From NCBI GenBank assembly GCA_965215055.1, contig OZ244046.1:186001-250000 (forward strand): a DNA stretch of 64,000 nucleotides, given 5' to 3'. This document shows, one piece after another, positions 1 through 8,883 of the stretch. Origin of the DNA: G965215055 sp965215055. GTDB taxonomy: Bacteria; Pseudomonadota; Gammaproteobacteria; UBA4575. How positions within the stretch are numbered: position 1 is the first letter of the stretch; every line of letters starts with the position of its first letter. Made by a program: the position numbers and the translations under genes. The notes beneath the pieces are model-generated. The model saw only the letters and a program-made list of their open reading frames with translations. It made no database searches and was not told the origin of the DNA.

Positions 1-36
1 CCTGTTTCGTCTAAATATTTTATTCATTGAGCAGTC

Positions 37-990
37 TCAATCAGCTTTTTGTAGGCGCTCGACCCAAACGTCCAATCCTGCCGCATTCAGTCTCAAATCA
101 GATTCTAGAAAATCCATTTGCGTCTCTACGTTTGCGGTGTTGTATCTTTTGTTTAACCGTGCTTGCAAATATTCCCTAAGTGCGTCATAAATTTTTTCCT
201 TGCGATTTTTCATACCTGCATAGCTCTGCGCGATCTTGGCATATTGGCTGATATCGTTACATAGTTCACCTGCCAAGCGGCTGATTTCTGTAACCTTGCC
301 AAAATGAGTGATGTATATATTTTCTGGGTTGTAGCTGAGAATTCGCGTTAGTGATTCCTGCCAAGCATTTGGGTCAAACTGTACTGGAGAGGTGGTGGGC
401 AGAATAAAAGCACCGTTTTCATCATCAAGTTGGCGATACGATAGGCCGAAAGTATCGCCACTGAAGAAGCTTTTGCTTGTTTCATCATATATACAAAAAT
501 GATGGCGGGCATGGCCCGGGGTGTCCAGGAAGGTCAGTTTACGCCCCGCAAGTACCAAGGTTGTCTTATCTTCTGCGACAATTATACGCTTTTCATCAAT
601 GGGAATGATTTCCCCAAAGTTTCGTTTGAATTTTTTTTCGCCGTAAACTGCCATTGCACTGATGATGAGTTTACTTGGATCAGTCATGTGACGTGCGCCA
701 CGAGGGTGAATGACTAGATTGGCATCGGGTAGTTTGCTCATTAACAAGCCTGCTCCGCCAGCATGGTCCAGGTGCACATGCGTGGGGGCGACGTATTCCA
801 CCTTGTCAATTGGAATCCCTTTTATTTCCAGGATTTTTAGCAAATAGGGGACGGTGTTCCCTGTACCTGTATCAATAAAGGCTGCGCAGCCATTGTGAAC
901 CACTAAGTAACAGGCCGTGTGTCCAACATGGCTGTACATGGTGTCAATGCAGGTAATACCAAAATCGTAATCGTAAAAAATAGTTTGCAC
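37..990 (-). CDS. MBL-fold metallo-hydrolase
   Basis: A cytosolic metallo-beta-lactamase-fold hydrolase of 317 aa with no signal peptide. The zinc motif THVHLDHAGG is near residue 70, a DTPGHARHH block is near 155, FSGDTFG near 175 and a final metal histidine in YITHFGK near 228. This layout is typical of glyoxalase II-like and related hydrolases, but the substrate cannot be told. It starts with GTG 17 bp after rraA on the same strand, so the two are probably co-transcribed. The fold is secure; the function is open. Confidence 0.85.
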   Translation of the reverse strand: MQTIFYDYDFGITCIDTMYSHVGHTACYLVVHNGCAAFIDTGTGNTVPYLLKILEIKGIPIDKVEYVAPTHVHLDHAGGAGLLMSKLPDANLVIHPRGARHMTDPSKLIISAMAVYGEKKFKRNFGEIIPIDEKRIIVAEDKTTLVLAGRKLTFLDTPGHARHHFCIYDETSKSFFSGDTFGLSYRQLDDENGAFILPTTSPVQFDPNAWQESLTRILSYNPENIYITHFGKVTEISRLAGELCNDISQYAKIAQSYAGMKNRKEKIYDALREYLQARLNKRYNTANVETQMDFLESDLRLNAAGLDVWVERLQKAD

Positions 991-1007
991 GTCAGAGTTT
1001 AGGTAAT

Positions 1008-1490
1008 TTATACCAATAGGTCTTTTGAGCTTACGATGATTCCATCTTTATCAGCATATAAAAATTGATCGGGAATAAATTCTATATCTGCAAAATATAC
1101 CGGAATGTCTTTTTCACCCATCCCTTTTTTCTCAGTTCTAAGTGGAATGGTTGCAAGGGCTTTGCAGCCGATTTTGATTGTTGCAATAGCTTCGGCATCG
1201 CGAATGCACCCATATACGATGATACCTGCCCACTTATTATCGGCCCCCGCTTGTGCTAACAGGTCTCCAACTAATGCCCTGCGAGTTGAACCACCTCCGT
1301 CTATCACTAGTACTCGCCCTGTACCAGGGCTTTTAAGTATTTCTCGAACAAGAGAGTTATCCTCAAAACACTTGATAGTGTTAATTTTCCCACAAAAGGA
1401 TGTATTGCCACCGTAGTTACGAAATAATGGTTGAGCTACTGAAATTATATCTTCGTGAGTATCGCAAAGGTCGGCTGTTTTAAACCGCAT
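1008..1490 (-). CDS. rraA: RraA, ribonuclease E activity regulator
   Basis: A 160-aa RraA-family protein. It aligns from its first residues (MRFKTADLCD) with the E. coli RraA pattern and carries VIDGGGSTRRALVGD, an IVYGCIRD block and a terminal YADKDGIIVS. RraA trimers bind RNase E and dampen mRNA decay; related proteins are class II hydroxy-oxoglutarate aldolases. I place the start at the internal ATG (complement of 1488-1490) rather than 13 codons upstream. This matches family length and has GGAA about 8 bases upstream. It is the upstream partner of the MBL hydrolase gene. Confidence 0.88.
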   Translation of the reverse strand: MRFKTADLCDTHEDIISVAQPLFRNYGGNTSFCGKINTIKCFEDNSLVREILKSPGTGRVLVIDGGGSTRRALVGDLLAQAGADNKWAGIIVYGCIRDAEAIATIKIGCKALATIPLRTEKKGMGEKDIPVYFADIEFIPDQFLYADKDGIIVSSKDLLV

Positions 1491-1619
1491 GATAGTTCCG
1501 TTATTAAATGAAATAATTCTAGATTCCAAGCTTTTGTTTGTGTAGCCAGTCTCTCAATTTTTATGGTCATTATAAATTAGTATCTGTTAATATGCCCTAC
1601 CACTGTGGCTTGGGCAAAA

Positions 1620-1648
1620 TTACAGGATTAAAGCCAAGCTATTATATA
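1620..1648 (+). promoter_or_regulatory. candidate sigma-70 promoter of aceA
   Basis: TTACAG (1620-1625) and TATATA (1643-1648) are separated by 17 bases, about 30 bases upstream of the isocitrate lyase GTG start. It is followed by a strong AAGGAG ribosome site at 1666-1671. Match by eye only. Confidence 0.4.
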
Positions 1649-1677
1649 TTCCGGGGTGTTTTTTTAAGGAGAAGGTT

Positions 1678-2982
1678 GTGAGTGAGAGCAGAGTTGAACA
1701 GGTAAAGGAACTTGAGAAGGAGTGGGCAAGTAGTCCTCGTTGGAAAAATGTTCGGCGTGATTATACAGCTGAAGATGTTGTACGTCTCCGTGGTTCATTG
1801 CAGGTAGAGCATACACTTGCGAGGCGAGGTGCGGAAAGGCTTTGGCAATTAGTAAATGAAGAAGATTATATCAATTGTTTGGGCACACTCACCGGAGGTC
1901 AAGCCGTTCAACAGGTAAAGGCTGGAGTCAAGGCCATATACTTATCGGGTTGGCAAGTTGCAGCAGATGCCAATACTAGTGAAACCATGTATCCTGATCA
2001 GTCTCTCTACGCATATGATTCTGTACCCACCGTCGTACGCAGAATCAATAATGCACTCAAGCGCGCAGATGAAATTCAGTGGTCGCGTGGTGAAGGTGAT
2101 ATGGATTATTTCGTGCCTATAGTGGCAGATGCGGAAGCCGGCTTTGGCGGCGTGCTCAATGCGTTTGAGTTAATGAAAAACATGATTGCTGCAGGAGCTG
2201 CAGGCGTGCACTTTGAAGATCAGTTAGCTGCCGTAAAGAAATGCGGGCACATGGGAGGGAAGGTCCTTGTGTCTACACAAGAGGCTTGTCAGAAACTTAA
2301 CGCCGCACGCCTTGCTGCCGATGTTATGGGAGTCCCGACTGTTGTGTTAGGCCGCACCGATGCTGAAGCAGCTAATCTTATTACCTCTGATCATGATAAG
2401 CGCGATAAACCATTCCTGACGGGAGAACGTACTTCTGAAGGTTTCTTCCGTGTCAGAAATGGGTTAGAACAAGCAATTTCGCGCGGCGTCGCGTATGCAG
2501 AATATGCTGATTTAATCTGGTGTGAGACGGGTACTCCAGACCTCGATTTTGCTAAAAAGTTTGCAGAAGGCGTTCGCAAAGAACACCCGCAACAATTGCT
2601 CGCCTACAATTGTTCACCTTCCTTCAACTGGAGGAAGAATTTAGACGATAACACGATTGCTAAATTCCAACGTGAGTTGGGTGCCATGGGCTATAAGTAT
2701 CAATTTATTACTTTAGCGGGTATCCACAGCATGTGGTACAACATGTTTGACTTGGCCGAAAAGTATGTGAAAGAAGGTATGACGGCTTATGTCAACATGG
2801 TACAGGAACCGGAGTTTGATGCACGTGAACGCGGCTACACTTTTGTCAGCCATCAACAGGAGGTAGGGGCAGGCTATTTTGATGACGTGACAACTACTAT
2901 CCAAGGTGGACAGTCATCTGTTACCGCGCTTACAGGGTCGACGGAAGAAGAGCAATTTGACTCTAAAACTGCTACTAAGTAG
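1678..2982 (+). CDS. aceA: isocitrate lyase
   Basis: Isocitrate lyase cleaves isocitrate to glyoxylate and succinate, the first glyoxylate-shunt step, allowing growth on C2 units. At 434 aa it has the usual short bacterial length. The catalytic KKCGHMGGKVL block is near residue 185, with TDAEAANLI and NCSPSFNW motifs downstream. GTG start preceded by AAGGAG. It is followed 150 bp later by icd, which competes for the same substrate. No malate synthase or aceK (IDH kinase) is present in the window. In a C1-using organism it may help regenerate glyoxylate, which is inference. Confidence 0.97.
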   Translation: MSESRVEQVKELEKEWASSPRWKNVRRDYTAEDVVRLRGSLQVEHTLARRGAERLWQLVNEEDYINCLGTLTGGQAVQQVKAGVKAIYLSGWQVAADANTSETMYPDQSLYAYDSVPTVVRRINNALKRADEIQWSRGEGDMDYFVPIVADAEAGFGGVLNAFELMKNMIAAGAAGVHFEDQLAAVKKCGHMGGKVLVSTQEACQKLNAARLAADVMGVPTVVLGRTDAEAANLITSDHDKRDKPFLTGERTSEGFFRVRNGLEQAISRGVAYAEYADLIWCETGTPDLDFAKKFAEGVRKEHPQQLLAYNCSPSFNWRKNLDDNTIAKFQRELGAMGYKYQFITLAGIHSMWYNMFDLAEKYVKEGMTAYVNMVQEPEFDARERGYTFVSHQQEVGAGYFDDVTTTIQGGQSSVTALTGSTEEEQFDSKTATK

Positions 2983-3131
2983 CACAAGTAGTTTTTGATA
3001 CACTTAAACCCTACACATCCTTTAGCTTTCAATTTACGACGGGCATTGCAGCATGCGTGAGTCCGTAGCTAATCGGGGTCTTTGAGTGCCGGATTTTGGT
3101 CTGATTAATTACGTTTTTGTTTAGAGTACTT

Positions 3132-4481
3132 ATGAAGCATAGAGCCTATGAGCATGTTCAGGTCCCTGTAGAGGGAGAGGCTGTCAAGCTTAATCAGGAT
3201 AAAACCTTGGGTGTTCCTGATGTCCCTATCATCCCGTTTATAGAGGGTGATGGCATTGGCATAGACGTTACTCCGGTAATGAGACGAGTTGTTACAGCCG
3301 CCGTTAAGAGGGCCTACAATAACAAGCGGCGTATCAGTTGGATGGAAATTTATGCTGGTGAAAAGGCGTCCCGTTTATATGGCCAAGCGAATTTCTTGCC
3401 TGAAGAAACACTTGACGTAATGAAAAAGTACGTAGTGTCGATAAAGGGTCCGCTTGCTACGCCAGTAGGCCAGGGAATGCGTTCGTTAAATGTGGCAATT
3501 CGACAAGAGCTAGACTTATTTGCTTGTGTGCGTCCTATTCGATATTTCTCTGGAACACCTACACCACTGAAAGATTCGGCGACTACTGACATGGTAGTTT
3601 TTCGTGAAAACACTGAAGATATATATGCAGGTATTGAATGGGAAGCCCAAAGTGAAGAAGCGAAGAGGATCATCAAGTTTTTGCGTGATGAAATGGATGT
3701 TACAAAAATACGTTTTCCAGAAACTTCCGGAATCGGTATTAAACCTGTTTCAAAGGAAGGTTCAGTACGTTTAATACGCAAGGCTATTCAGTATGCTATA
3801 GATAATGATCGCCGTTCAGTGTCTTTAGTACACAAAGGCAATATTATGAAGTTCACTGAAGGCGCGTTTCGGAATTGGGGTTATGAATTAGCTTTGCAGG
3901 AATTTAATGCTGAAGTTATCGGTGAAGGCCCATGGTGTAGGATTGTAAGTCCTGACAATGGCAAAGATATCATTGTTAAAGATGTCATTGCAGATAATTT
4001 TTTACAGCAGATTTTACTTAAGCCCAAAGACTATGACGTAATTGCAACACTGAACTTAAATGGCGACTATATTTCTGATGCTCTTGCTGCCCAAGTAGGT
4101 GGTATCGGTATTGCACCAGGTGCGAACATTTCAGATGATGTTGCCTGTTTTGAGGCCACGCACGGTACGGCACCAACGCATGCAGGAAAAAACCGGGTTA
4201 ACCCGGGGTCCATCATTTTGTCGGCTGATATGATGTTGCGTCACATGGGCTGGACCGAAGCAGCAGATTTGATCATTACAGGTATCTCGGGTGCCATTGC
4301 CTCGAAAACTGTTACTTATGATTTAGCTCGTGCACGAGCAGGATTTCAAGCCAAGGGACGAAGACCTGGTACTTCAAAGGAGGTGCAGGAAGATCTCGAA
4401 CGCTTAATGCCTGGCGCAACGTTGGTCAGCACTTCCGGGTTTGGAGATGAAATCATTAAAAACATGTCTATGTCTTATTGA
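3132..4481 (+). CDS. icd: isocitrate dehydrogenase (NADP+)
   Basis: NADP-dependent isocitrate dehydrogenase converts isocitrate to 2-oxoglutarate and CO2 in the TCA cycle. It follows E. coli Icd closely: IEGDGIGIDVTP, the substrate loop RSLNVAIRQ with the regulatory serine, FRENTEDIYAG, NLNGDYISDALAAQVGG and the NADP segment FEATHGTAP. I chose ATG 3132 over an in-frame TTG at 3117 because it matches the family N-terminus; about 449 aa. Near the C-terminus there is an extra basic stretch of roughly 20-25 residues (about 4,330-4,400) compared with the 416-aa E. coli enzyme. Confidence 0.96.
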   Translation: MKHRAYEHVQVPVEGEAVKLNQDKTLGVPDVPIIPFIEGDGIGIDVTPVMRRVVTAAVKRAYNNKRRISWMEIYAGEKASRLYGQANFLPEETLDVMKKYVVSIKGPLATPVGQGMRSLNVAIRQELDLFACVRPIRYFSGTPTPLKDSATTDMVVFRENTEDIYAGIEWEAQSEEAKRIIKFLRDEMDVTKIRFPETSGIGIKPVSKEGSVRLIRKAIQYAIDNDRRSVSLVHKGNIMKFTEGAFRNWGYELALQEFNAEVIGEGPWCRIVSPDNGKDIIVKDVIADNFLQQILLKPKDYDVIATLNLNGDYISDALAAQVGGIGIAPGANISDDVACFEATHGTAPTHAGKNRVNPGSIILSADMMLRHMGWTEAADLIITGISGAIASKTVTYDLARARAGFQAKGRRPGTSKEVQEDLERLMPGATLVSTSGFGDEIIKNMSMSY

Positions 4482-4618
4482 TTACCAATCCTATAACACA
4501 TAGTAAAAATTATCGGACATATGTTTATTGTAATGGCTCGTAATCCTCTTTATTTTTTAACTTTGGTCTTTCTTTTCTTTAATCTATTTGAATAGCACAC
4601 GGGATATTATTGTAAATC

Positions 4619-4948
4619 ATGGCGCATTATAAAATAACCTTTTACAACCAAAATAAAGTTTATGAAGTGTATGCGCGGCAGGTATATCAGTCAGACTTGT
4701 ATGGCTTTATAACTATCGAAGACTTGACATTCAATGAGCGATCAAACGTTGTAATTGACCCTGGTGAAGAAAAACTCAAGTCCGAATTTAACCAGGTAAA
4801 GCGTTTTTTCATACCTGTGCATGCTGTAATAAGAATTGATGAGGTTTATAAACAAGGGACGGCTAAAATCTCAGAAGCAGGTGAGAATGTTACTCATTTT
4901 CCTGCGCCTGTCTATAGTCCAAGAAATGACAGAGGAGGAAAATCATAA
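4619..4948 (+). CDS. DUF1820 family protein
   Basis: A small soluble protein of 109 aa. The N-terminal pattern (YKITFYNQNKVYEVYARQV, then LYGFITIEDL) and the VKRFFIPVHAVIRIDEV block match the DUF1820 family, which is common in gammaproteobacteria and has no known function. It stands alone between icd and tRNA-Ser. Confidence 0.8.
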   Translation: MAHYKITFYNQNKVYEVYARQVYQSDLYGFITIEDLTFNERSNVVIDPGEEKLKSEFNQVKRFFIPVHAVIRIDEVYKQGTAKISEAGENVTHFPAPVYSPRNDRGGKS

Positions 4949-5033
4949 TATTTTAATTCTGCCAAACAAATAACCCTGTCATTGAAATGCCGATCTTAAA
5001 AGCTACTTTGATGTTGCTTATATTCTTTTATCA

Positions 5034-5125
5034 GGAGAGATGCCGGAGTGGTTGAACGGGCTCGCCTGGAAAGTGAGTGTGTCCTCAATGGGGCACCGAG
5101 GGTTCGAATCCCTCTCTCTCCGCCA
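5034..5125 (+). tRNA. tRNA-Ser (GGA anticodon)
   Basis: Class II tRNA of 92 nt. The acceptor 5' arm GGAGAGA pairs with TCTCTCC before discriminator G and an encoded CCA. The D-arm contains TGGTTGAACGGGCTC. The anticodon loop CTGGAAA reads GGA, there is a long variable arm, and the T-loop is GGTTCGAATCC. It decodes UCC/UCU serine codons. Confidence 0.96.
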
Positions 5126-5270
5126 AGAGTATAAAGTAGGTATAGCAGAATAGAGTCTATTTATTGCATATCCAACATTGAAAAACTTTTCAATGCTTCA
5201 CCAAAGTCAACTAGGAGGCATCCTTTGCCTAGGGCAAGGAAATAGACACTAAAATGAAGAATACCTGAAA

Positions 5271-5756
5271 TCAGGCTACAATACGGTGAAATTTACCTTG
5301 ATGCCAAACAGTGGGACTTTCATCGTTAACCCTTACATGTTTGACTTCACCTACCAGAATAACGTGATCGCCACCAGGGTAGATGTATTTGGTTTCGCAT
5401 TCCAGAGATGCGGGAACATCTGCAAGGATTGGGAGGCCGCTTGTGCCAGATGTAAACTCATCGCCGCTAAATTTGTCACAACCTTTAGTTGCAAACTTAA
5501 GAGCTAGTCCCTCATGCTTTGAACTTATAATATTGATAGCAAATTGCTTCTCATTATTGAAGTATTCAAAACAGTCGGCACCATTCGCCAAACAAACCAG
5601 AACTAGAGGAGGAGAAAGTGAAAGAGATGAGAATGCAGACGCCGTAAATCCATATCGCTGATTATCACTACCAATTGTTGTTACAATTGTAACGCCGCTT
5701 GGGAAACAGCCCATAGCACGTTTGAAATCGTCGCTGCTGAGTTGACTGGAACTCAT
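5271..5756 (-). CDS. flavin reductase-like domain protein
   Basis: A 161-aa single-domain protein of the flavin-reductase (HpaC/NtaB) split-barrel family. The N-terminal MGCFPSGVTIVTT and GFTASAFSSLSLSPPLVLV blocks form the FMN pocket; GGDHVILVGEV lies near the C-terminus. Such proteins reduce FMN with NAD(P)H for a partner monooxygenase, or are flavoproteins themselves. It is divergent from an NADPH-FMN reductase-like gene across 216 bp. No monooxygenase partner is adjacent. Confidence 0.85.
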   Translation of the reverse strand: MSSSQLSSDDFKRAMGCFPSGVTIVTTIGSDNQRYGFTASAFSSLSLSPPLVLVCLANGADCFEYFNNEKQFAINIISSKHEGLALKFATKGCDKFSGDEFTSGTSGLPILADVPASLECETKYIYPGGDHVILVGEVKHVRVNDESPTVWHQGKFHRIVA

Positions 5757-5972
5757 TATAGATGCAGGAAGAATAAATAGAGTTTAAATTAGAAGTTATG
5801 GTGTTGGAATTTAGTGGGTTAGTCAAATAATTTATTGAAAATAAACAGACAGGTATAGGGGAACGTGATTGTTTCGATGACAGTAGCGGTTCTTATATCG
5901 CACCTAATAGTTCCTTTTTATTGATTTATCTCATAAAATCCACAAAGCCTTATCTTTTAAGGAGGATAGAGA

Positions 5973-6569
5973 GTGAAATTGCTTGGTTTGTCAGGGGGCT
6001 TGAGCCGTAAGACTCTAATTGCGATTGAAAAGACACTGGAGTTTGCTAGTCAGTACGATGACACTATTGACGTGGAAGCACTCAATATTTGTGCATACGA
6101 TGTGCAATTCTGTGATGGTAGAGATCCTGTCAATTATGAAGGGGATTCGAGGCTTGTCATTGATAAAGTAGTAGAAGCAGATGCTCTGTTAATAGGTACC
6201 CCTGTATACAGAGGCACCTATACTGGCTTGCTGAAAAACGTGTTTGATCTAATTCCAAATGATGCACTTTTGGGTAAGCCTGTAGGCTTAATTGTGACAG
6301 GGGGTAGTGACCACCATTATCTGGTAATAGAGCATGAGTTAAAACCTATCATGGGTTTTTTTCTTGCGCATGTATTACCAGGTGGTGTTTATGCTAATAA
6401 TGAACACTATTCAGATCATGATTTGGTAAGCGAAGATATACTTGAACGATTGGAACAACTTGCTAAGTCTGTTGTCAATTTTGCCAAGATTATTCCGGCT
6501 GACAGACTGAGCATAGTTGGTGCTTTGGGGCCGACAATTCGTCGCAAATCACTGAAAAAAAGCAATTGA
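5973..6569 (+). CDS. NADPH-dependent FMN reductase-like flavodoxin-fold protein
   Basis: A 198-aa flavodoxin-fold protein of the SsuE/MsuE-like FMN reductase family. The N-terminal LGLSGGLSRKT would be the phosphate-binding loop. The middle GTPVYRGTYTGLLKNVFDL contains the family PxY/RGxY signature, and VTGGSDHHYL follows. GTG start with AAGGAGG upstream. SsuE/MsuE enzymes feed FMNH2 to alkanesulfonate or methanesulfonate monooxygenases, so a link to C1-sulfur metabolism elsewhere in the window is possible but unproven. Confidence 0.82.
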   Translation: MKLLGLSGGLSRKTLIAIEKTLEFASQYDDTIDVEALNICAYDVQFCDGRDPVNYEGDSRLVIDKVVEADALLIGTPVYRGTYTGLLKNVFDLIPNDALLGKPVGLIVTGGSDHHYLVIEHELKPIMGFFLAHVLPGGVYANNEHYSDHDLVSEDILERLEQLAKSVVNFAKIIPADRLSIVGALGPTIRRKSLKKSN

Positions 6570-6799
6570 CGCACGGAGTTTTCACGAAAATTTATTGATG
6601 GAAGTAGAACATAGTGGAGAAAATAACCCCTCCCTCATCCAATGCTTTCTGAAACCGTTGGCTTTTCTGCCGAAGTAGTTGAAAAAACTATTGTTGATAT
6701 GTATGTCAAGTGAAACCACCGTTTCAGTGACCACTGGTTTTCGTTTTGTTTTCTATTTGTCGCATTTCACTGATATAAACTATAAGTTATAGTCTTAGT

Positions 6800-6910
6800 G
6801 CGGCCTGTGTCAGTACCCTTGTGACGAAAGCTGTGAACCCCGCCAGGCCTGGAAGGGAGCAACGGTAGCAGTTGTTTCGGGTACAAAGGAACTACTGGCA
6901 CAGGTCGCCA
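6800..6910 (+). ncRNA. ffs: signal recognition particle 4.5S RNA
   Basis: The conserved SRP domain IV core is present: CCAGGCCTGGAAGGGAGCAA inside a hairpin. The ends GCGGCCTGTGTCAGTA and the matching strand near 6893-6909 close a long helix. Its place directly upstream of dnaX-ybaB-recR matches the arrangement seen in several bacteria. The ends are estimated from base pairing. Confidence 0.92.
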
Positions 6911-6945
6911 ATAACTTGTAATTAGAATAATCGCAATCTCATGGC

Positions 6946-8526
6946 ATGAGTTACCAGGCACTAGCACGAAAATGGCGGCCTAAAAATTTTGCTGAGGTCG
7001 TTGGCCAAAACCATGTAGTAAAGGCATTGGCGAATGCACTTGATCAAGAGCGATTACACCATGCCTACCTGTTTACAGGCACGCGAGGTGTTGGCAAGAC
7101 CACCATAGCACGAATATTTGCCAAGTGTTTAAACTGTGAACATGGGATTGACTCCAATCCCTGTGGAGAATGTAGCGCATGTCAGGAAATTAATGAAGGC
7201 CGTTTCATTGACCTGATTGAAGTGGATGCTGCTTCCCGCACCCAGGTGGAAGATACGCGCGGATTGCTTGACAATGTTCAGTACAGTCCGACTAGTGGCA
7301 GCTACAAGGTTTACCTAATTGATGAAGTTCATATGCTATCAAAACATAGTTTTAACGCATTGTTGAAGACGCTGGAAGAACCCCCGCCTCACGTTAAATT
7401 TCTTCTGGCAACGACGGAGCCGCAAAAAATACCTATGACGGTATTGTCTCGTTGCTTGTCGTTTAACTTGAAAAGATTGTCTGGCGAAATGGTCGCCCGA
7501 CAATTGGAAAAAATTGCACAGGCTGAAAATATTTCATTTGAGCAAATCGCCTTAAGCTCTCTTGCTCGCGCAGCAGATGGTAGTATGCGTGACGCATTGA
7601 GCCTTCTGGACCAGGCAATCGCGCACGGTAGTGGTAGTGTTACAGATGCGGATGTGCATGAGATGCTGGGCACTGTACCAAGGGAGTATTTGCACAAATT
7701 GATGTTGGCACTGGCAGATAGAGAGGCTGCCGTAGTTATGCAATGCACGCATGAGCTTGCGCAACTGTCTGCTGATTTTAGCAGTCTTTTTGAAGATATT
7801 ATTCATCTGCTGCATCAGACTGCATTGTTGCAATCTGTGCCAGGCATTCGGGACACTATAGAGTATGATGGAGAAGTCATTGAAAATTTAAGCAAGCAAT
7901 TAAGTTCAGAAGACGTGCAACTGTTTTACCAGATAGCGCTTATTGGCAGGCGTGACTTGAATCTTGCGACGTCTCCGCATGCTGCGCTGGAGATGACATT
8001 GCTGCGTATGCTTTCATTTATACCTGCTGGTAAGAGTAGCTATGTCCCTGAAGAAGCTCCAGCAAAAAGCATCAAGGTTGAAAAGGAGGTTGATACTCAA
8101 GTAAAGCCGGTCGAAATTAAAAACCCGCTCGATTTGAATAAGAGTAGGGAATGCTGGTCAAGGTTGATCGATAATCTGGGTTTGCAAGGCATAACATCTT
8201 CCCTTGCGTTAAACTGCAGCGTAAAAAAAGCTGCGGATGATTCTATCGTGTTAAACCTTGCTGGACAGCTTGAGGGGATTGCTACTGAAAGCGCAAAACA
8301 AAAACTTGAAAAGGCCCTACAAACGTATTTTGATAGGAGCTTGACACTGACAATCGAATTTTCTTCACATGAAGTTGAAACCCCCGCTGAAACAAGGGAG
8401 CGTGAAGTGGCAAAGCAACAATCTAAGGCAGAAAAAGATATAGAGGAAGATGGGTTTGTTAAAGCACTTAAATCAAGGTTCAGGGCAGAAATTATTGAAG
8501 GGTCAGTAAAGCCTATTGAGAAATAG
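6946..8526 (+). CDS. dnaX: DNA polymerase III subunit gamma/tau
   Basis: The clamp-loader ATPase subunit, 526 aa. Residues 1-210 are an AAA+ module with Walker A TGTRGVGKTT (about 45-53), the zinc cysteines C64/C73/C76/C79 and DEVHMLS. The clamp-loader collar follows to about 360. A linker leads to a tau-type C-terminal domain (about 395-500) that normally binds polymerase alpha. It is shorter than E. coli tau (643 aa). Codons 426-428 (8,221-8,229) form the run GTA AAA AAA G; a -1 shift there gives a stop after three codons (8,238-8,240), a possible gamma-type product of 431 aa. First gene of a dnaX-ybaB-recR operon. Confidence 0.97.
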   Translation: MSYQALARKWRPKNFAEVVGQNHVVKALANALDQERLHHAYLFTGTRGVGKTTIARIFAKCLNCEHGIDSNPCGECSACQEINEGRFIDLIEVDAASRTQVEDTRGLLDNVQYSPTSGSYKVYLIDEVHMLSKHSFNALLKTLEEPPPHVKFLLATTEPQKIPMTVLSRCLSFNLKRLSGEMVARQLEKIAQAENISFEQIALSSLARAADGSMRDALSLLDQAIAHGSGSVTDADVHEMLGTVPREYLHKLMLALADREAAVVMQCTHELAQLSADFSSLFEDIIHLLHQTALLQSVPGIRDTIEYDGEVIENLSKQLSSEDVQLFYQIALIGRRDLNLATSPHAALEMTLLRMLSFIPAGKSSYVPEEAPAKSIKVEKEVDTQVKPVEIKNPLDLNKSRECWSRLIDNLGLQGITSSLALNCSVKKAADDSIVLNLAGQLEGIATESAKQKLEKALQTYFDRSLTLTIEFSSHEVETPAETREREVAKQQSKAEKDIEEDGFVKALKSRFRAEIIEGSVKPIEK

Positions 8527-8550
8527 ATTATCGATAAATCGGAGTTTTAC

Positions 8551-8874
8551 ATGAAAGGTGGGATAGGGAATTTAATGAAGCAAGCGCAAAAAATGCAAGA
8601 AGACATGCAAAAAGCGCAAGAAGAACTGAAAAATCTCGAAGTTGAGGGTCAAGCAGGTGGTGGTTTGGTTAAAGTCTCAATGACGGGGAAACATGAAATT
8701 CGCAAGGTGTTGATCGAAGAAAGTTTGTTACATGACGATAAAGATATGTTGGAAGATCTGGTCGCGGCTGCTTTCAATGATGCTTCCAATAAAGTAGAGA
8801 AGTTGATGAAAGATAAGTTCTCTAATTTTACAGGTGGGTTGAATTTGCCTGATGGTGTCAAGTTACCATTTTAG
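8551..8874 (+). CDS. ybaB: YbaB/EbfC nucleoid-associated protein
   Basis: A 107-aa DNA-binding protein of the YbaB/EbfC family. The long N-terminal helix (MKQAQKMQEDMQKAQEELKN) precedes a GGGLVKVSMTGKHEIRKV sheet region, and the family ending GGLNLPDGVKLPF is intact. It forms tweezer-like dimers that bind DNA. The gene lies between dnaX and recR, 24 and 9 bp away, the standard order. Confidence 0.95.
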   Translation: MKGGIGNLMKQAQKMQEDMQKAQEELKNLEVEGQAGGGLVKVSMTGKHEIRKVLIEESLLHDDKDMLEDLVAAAFNDASNKVEKLMKDKFSNFTGGLNLPDGVKLPF

Positions 8875-8883
8875 GCTTTCTTC

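Noticed and set aside
5160..5270. Terminator-like hairpin after tRNA-Ser
   Set aside because: Arms CCTTTGCC and GGCAAGG pair imperfectly and there is no T-run.
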